Part shown: one piece after another, positions 15,254 through 15,379 of the stretch
Numbering within the stretch: position 1 is the stretch's first letter
Layout: every line of letters begins with the position of its first letter
Source: CAYJIL01 sp964370235
GTDB lineage: Bacteria; Bacteroidota; Bacteroidia; Bacteroidales; Rikenellaceae
Direction: 5' to 3'
DNA length: 15,379 bases
Assembly: GCA_964370235.1 (NCBI GenBank)
Contig: CAYJIL010000054.1
Location: 1 to 15,379 of the forward strand
Position numbers and translations under genes: made by a program
The notes under the pieces: model-generated
The model's input: only the letters and a program-made list of their open reading frames with translations
The model's database searches: none
Told to the model about the DNA's origin: nothing

Positions 15254-15379
15254 GTATCCCTATCTCAGTGCAGTAATTCAGAAAATCACCAAGGTTAAAC
15301 TACATTATCTCTAGCAACCTAGTACTGCCAGTAAAGTATGCGATGAAATCGCATGAAAGTCATGCTTTGCTATTAAATC
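15254..15379. other. Non-coding right edge with small hairpins
   Basis: No reading frame is recognisable. ATGCGAT and ATCGCAT (15338-15344, 15348-15354) form a tight 7-bp hairpin. GCATGA and TCATGC (15351-15356, 15360-15365) form a second that shares bases with the first, so the two are alternatives. The sequence continues beyond the window. Confidence 0.4.

Overview
The window looks like a chromosomal stretch from a member of the Bacteroidota, probably Bacteroidales. The main evidence is the promoters. Several match the Bacteroidota vegetative consensus (-33 TTTG, -7 TAnnTTTG), the clearest lying in front of a tRNA-Asn gene. Most genes lack a Shine-Dalgarno sequence, and the gene families are typical of that phylum. 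Base composition is AT-rich, with heavy use of ATA (Ile) and CTA (Leu) codons. Genus cannot be fixed from the sequence alone. No transposase, integrase, phage gene or CRISPR array was seen; this reads as core or near-core genome.

Layout. (1) Bases 1-1187, minus strand: most of a CPA2/NHA-type sodium/proton antiporter that runs off the left edge. (2) Bases 1422-7552, plus strand: a compact exporter operon of five genes (MacB-type ATPase, two different MacB/FtsX-type permeases, a periplasmic adaptor, a TolC-like outer-membrane channel), followed by a small cytosolic FKBP prolyl isomerase with its own candidate promoter. Two consecutive hairpin terminators close the region. (3) Bases 7698-9230: a secreted DUF1349 protein (minus) divergent from a LuxR-type regulator with a PAS-like sensor region (plus). 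Two near-identical dyad motifs lie in the shared 114-bp intergenic region. (4) A perfect 48-bp palindrome separates the convergent regulator and pheT. (5) Bases 9323-11779, minus: pheT, phenylalanyl-tRNA synthetase beta chain, with a terminator-like hairpin in its leader. (6) Bases 12089-15029, plus: polyphosphate kinase 1 overlapping a Ppx/GppA phosphatase by 8 bases, a module that makes and degrades polyphosphate. (7) Bases 15148-15221: tRNA-Asn(GUU) with promoter and terminator, then about 125 bases with only small hairpins at the right edge.

How the genes work together. The five exporter genes together span the cytoplasm, both membranes and the periplasm and should form one tripartite pump; the substrate cannot be read from sequence. 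The DUF1349/LuxR pair probably forms a local regulatory unit. PPK and Ppx have opposing activities and are probably translationally coupled.

I found no convincing new defence or mobile system. The observations most worth checking are the twin dyad motifs at 8388-8465, the hairpin leader and repeats between pheT and ppk, the heterodimeric permease pair, and a marked scarcity of GATC (about 13 sites by eye) compared with CTAG (about 75).
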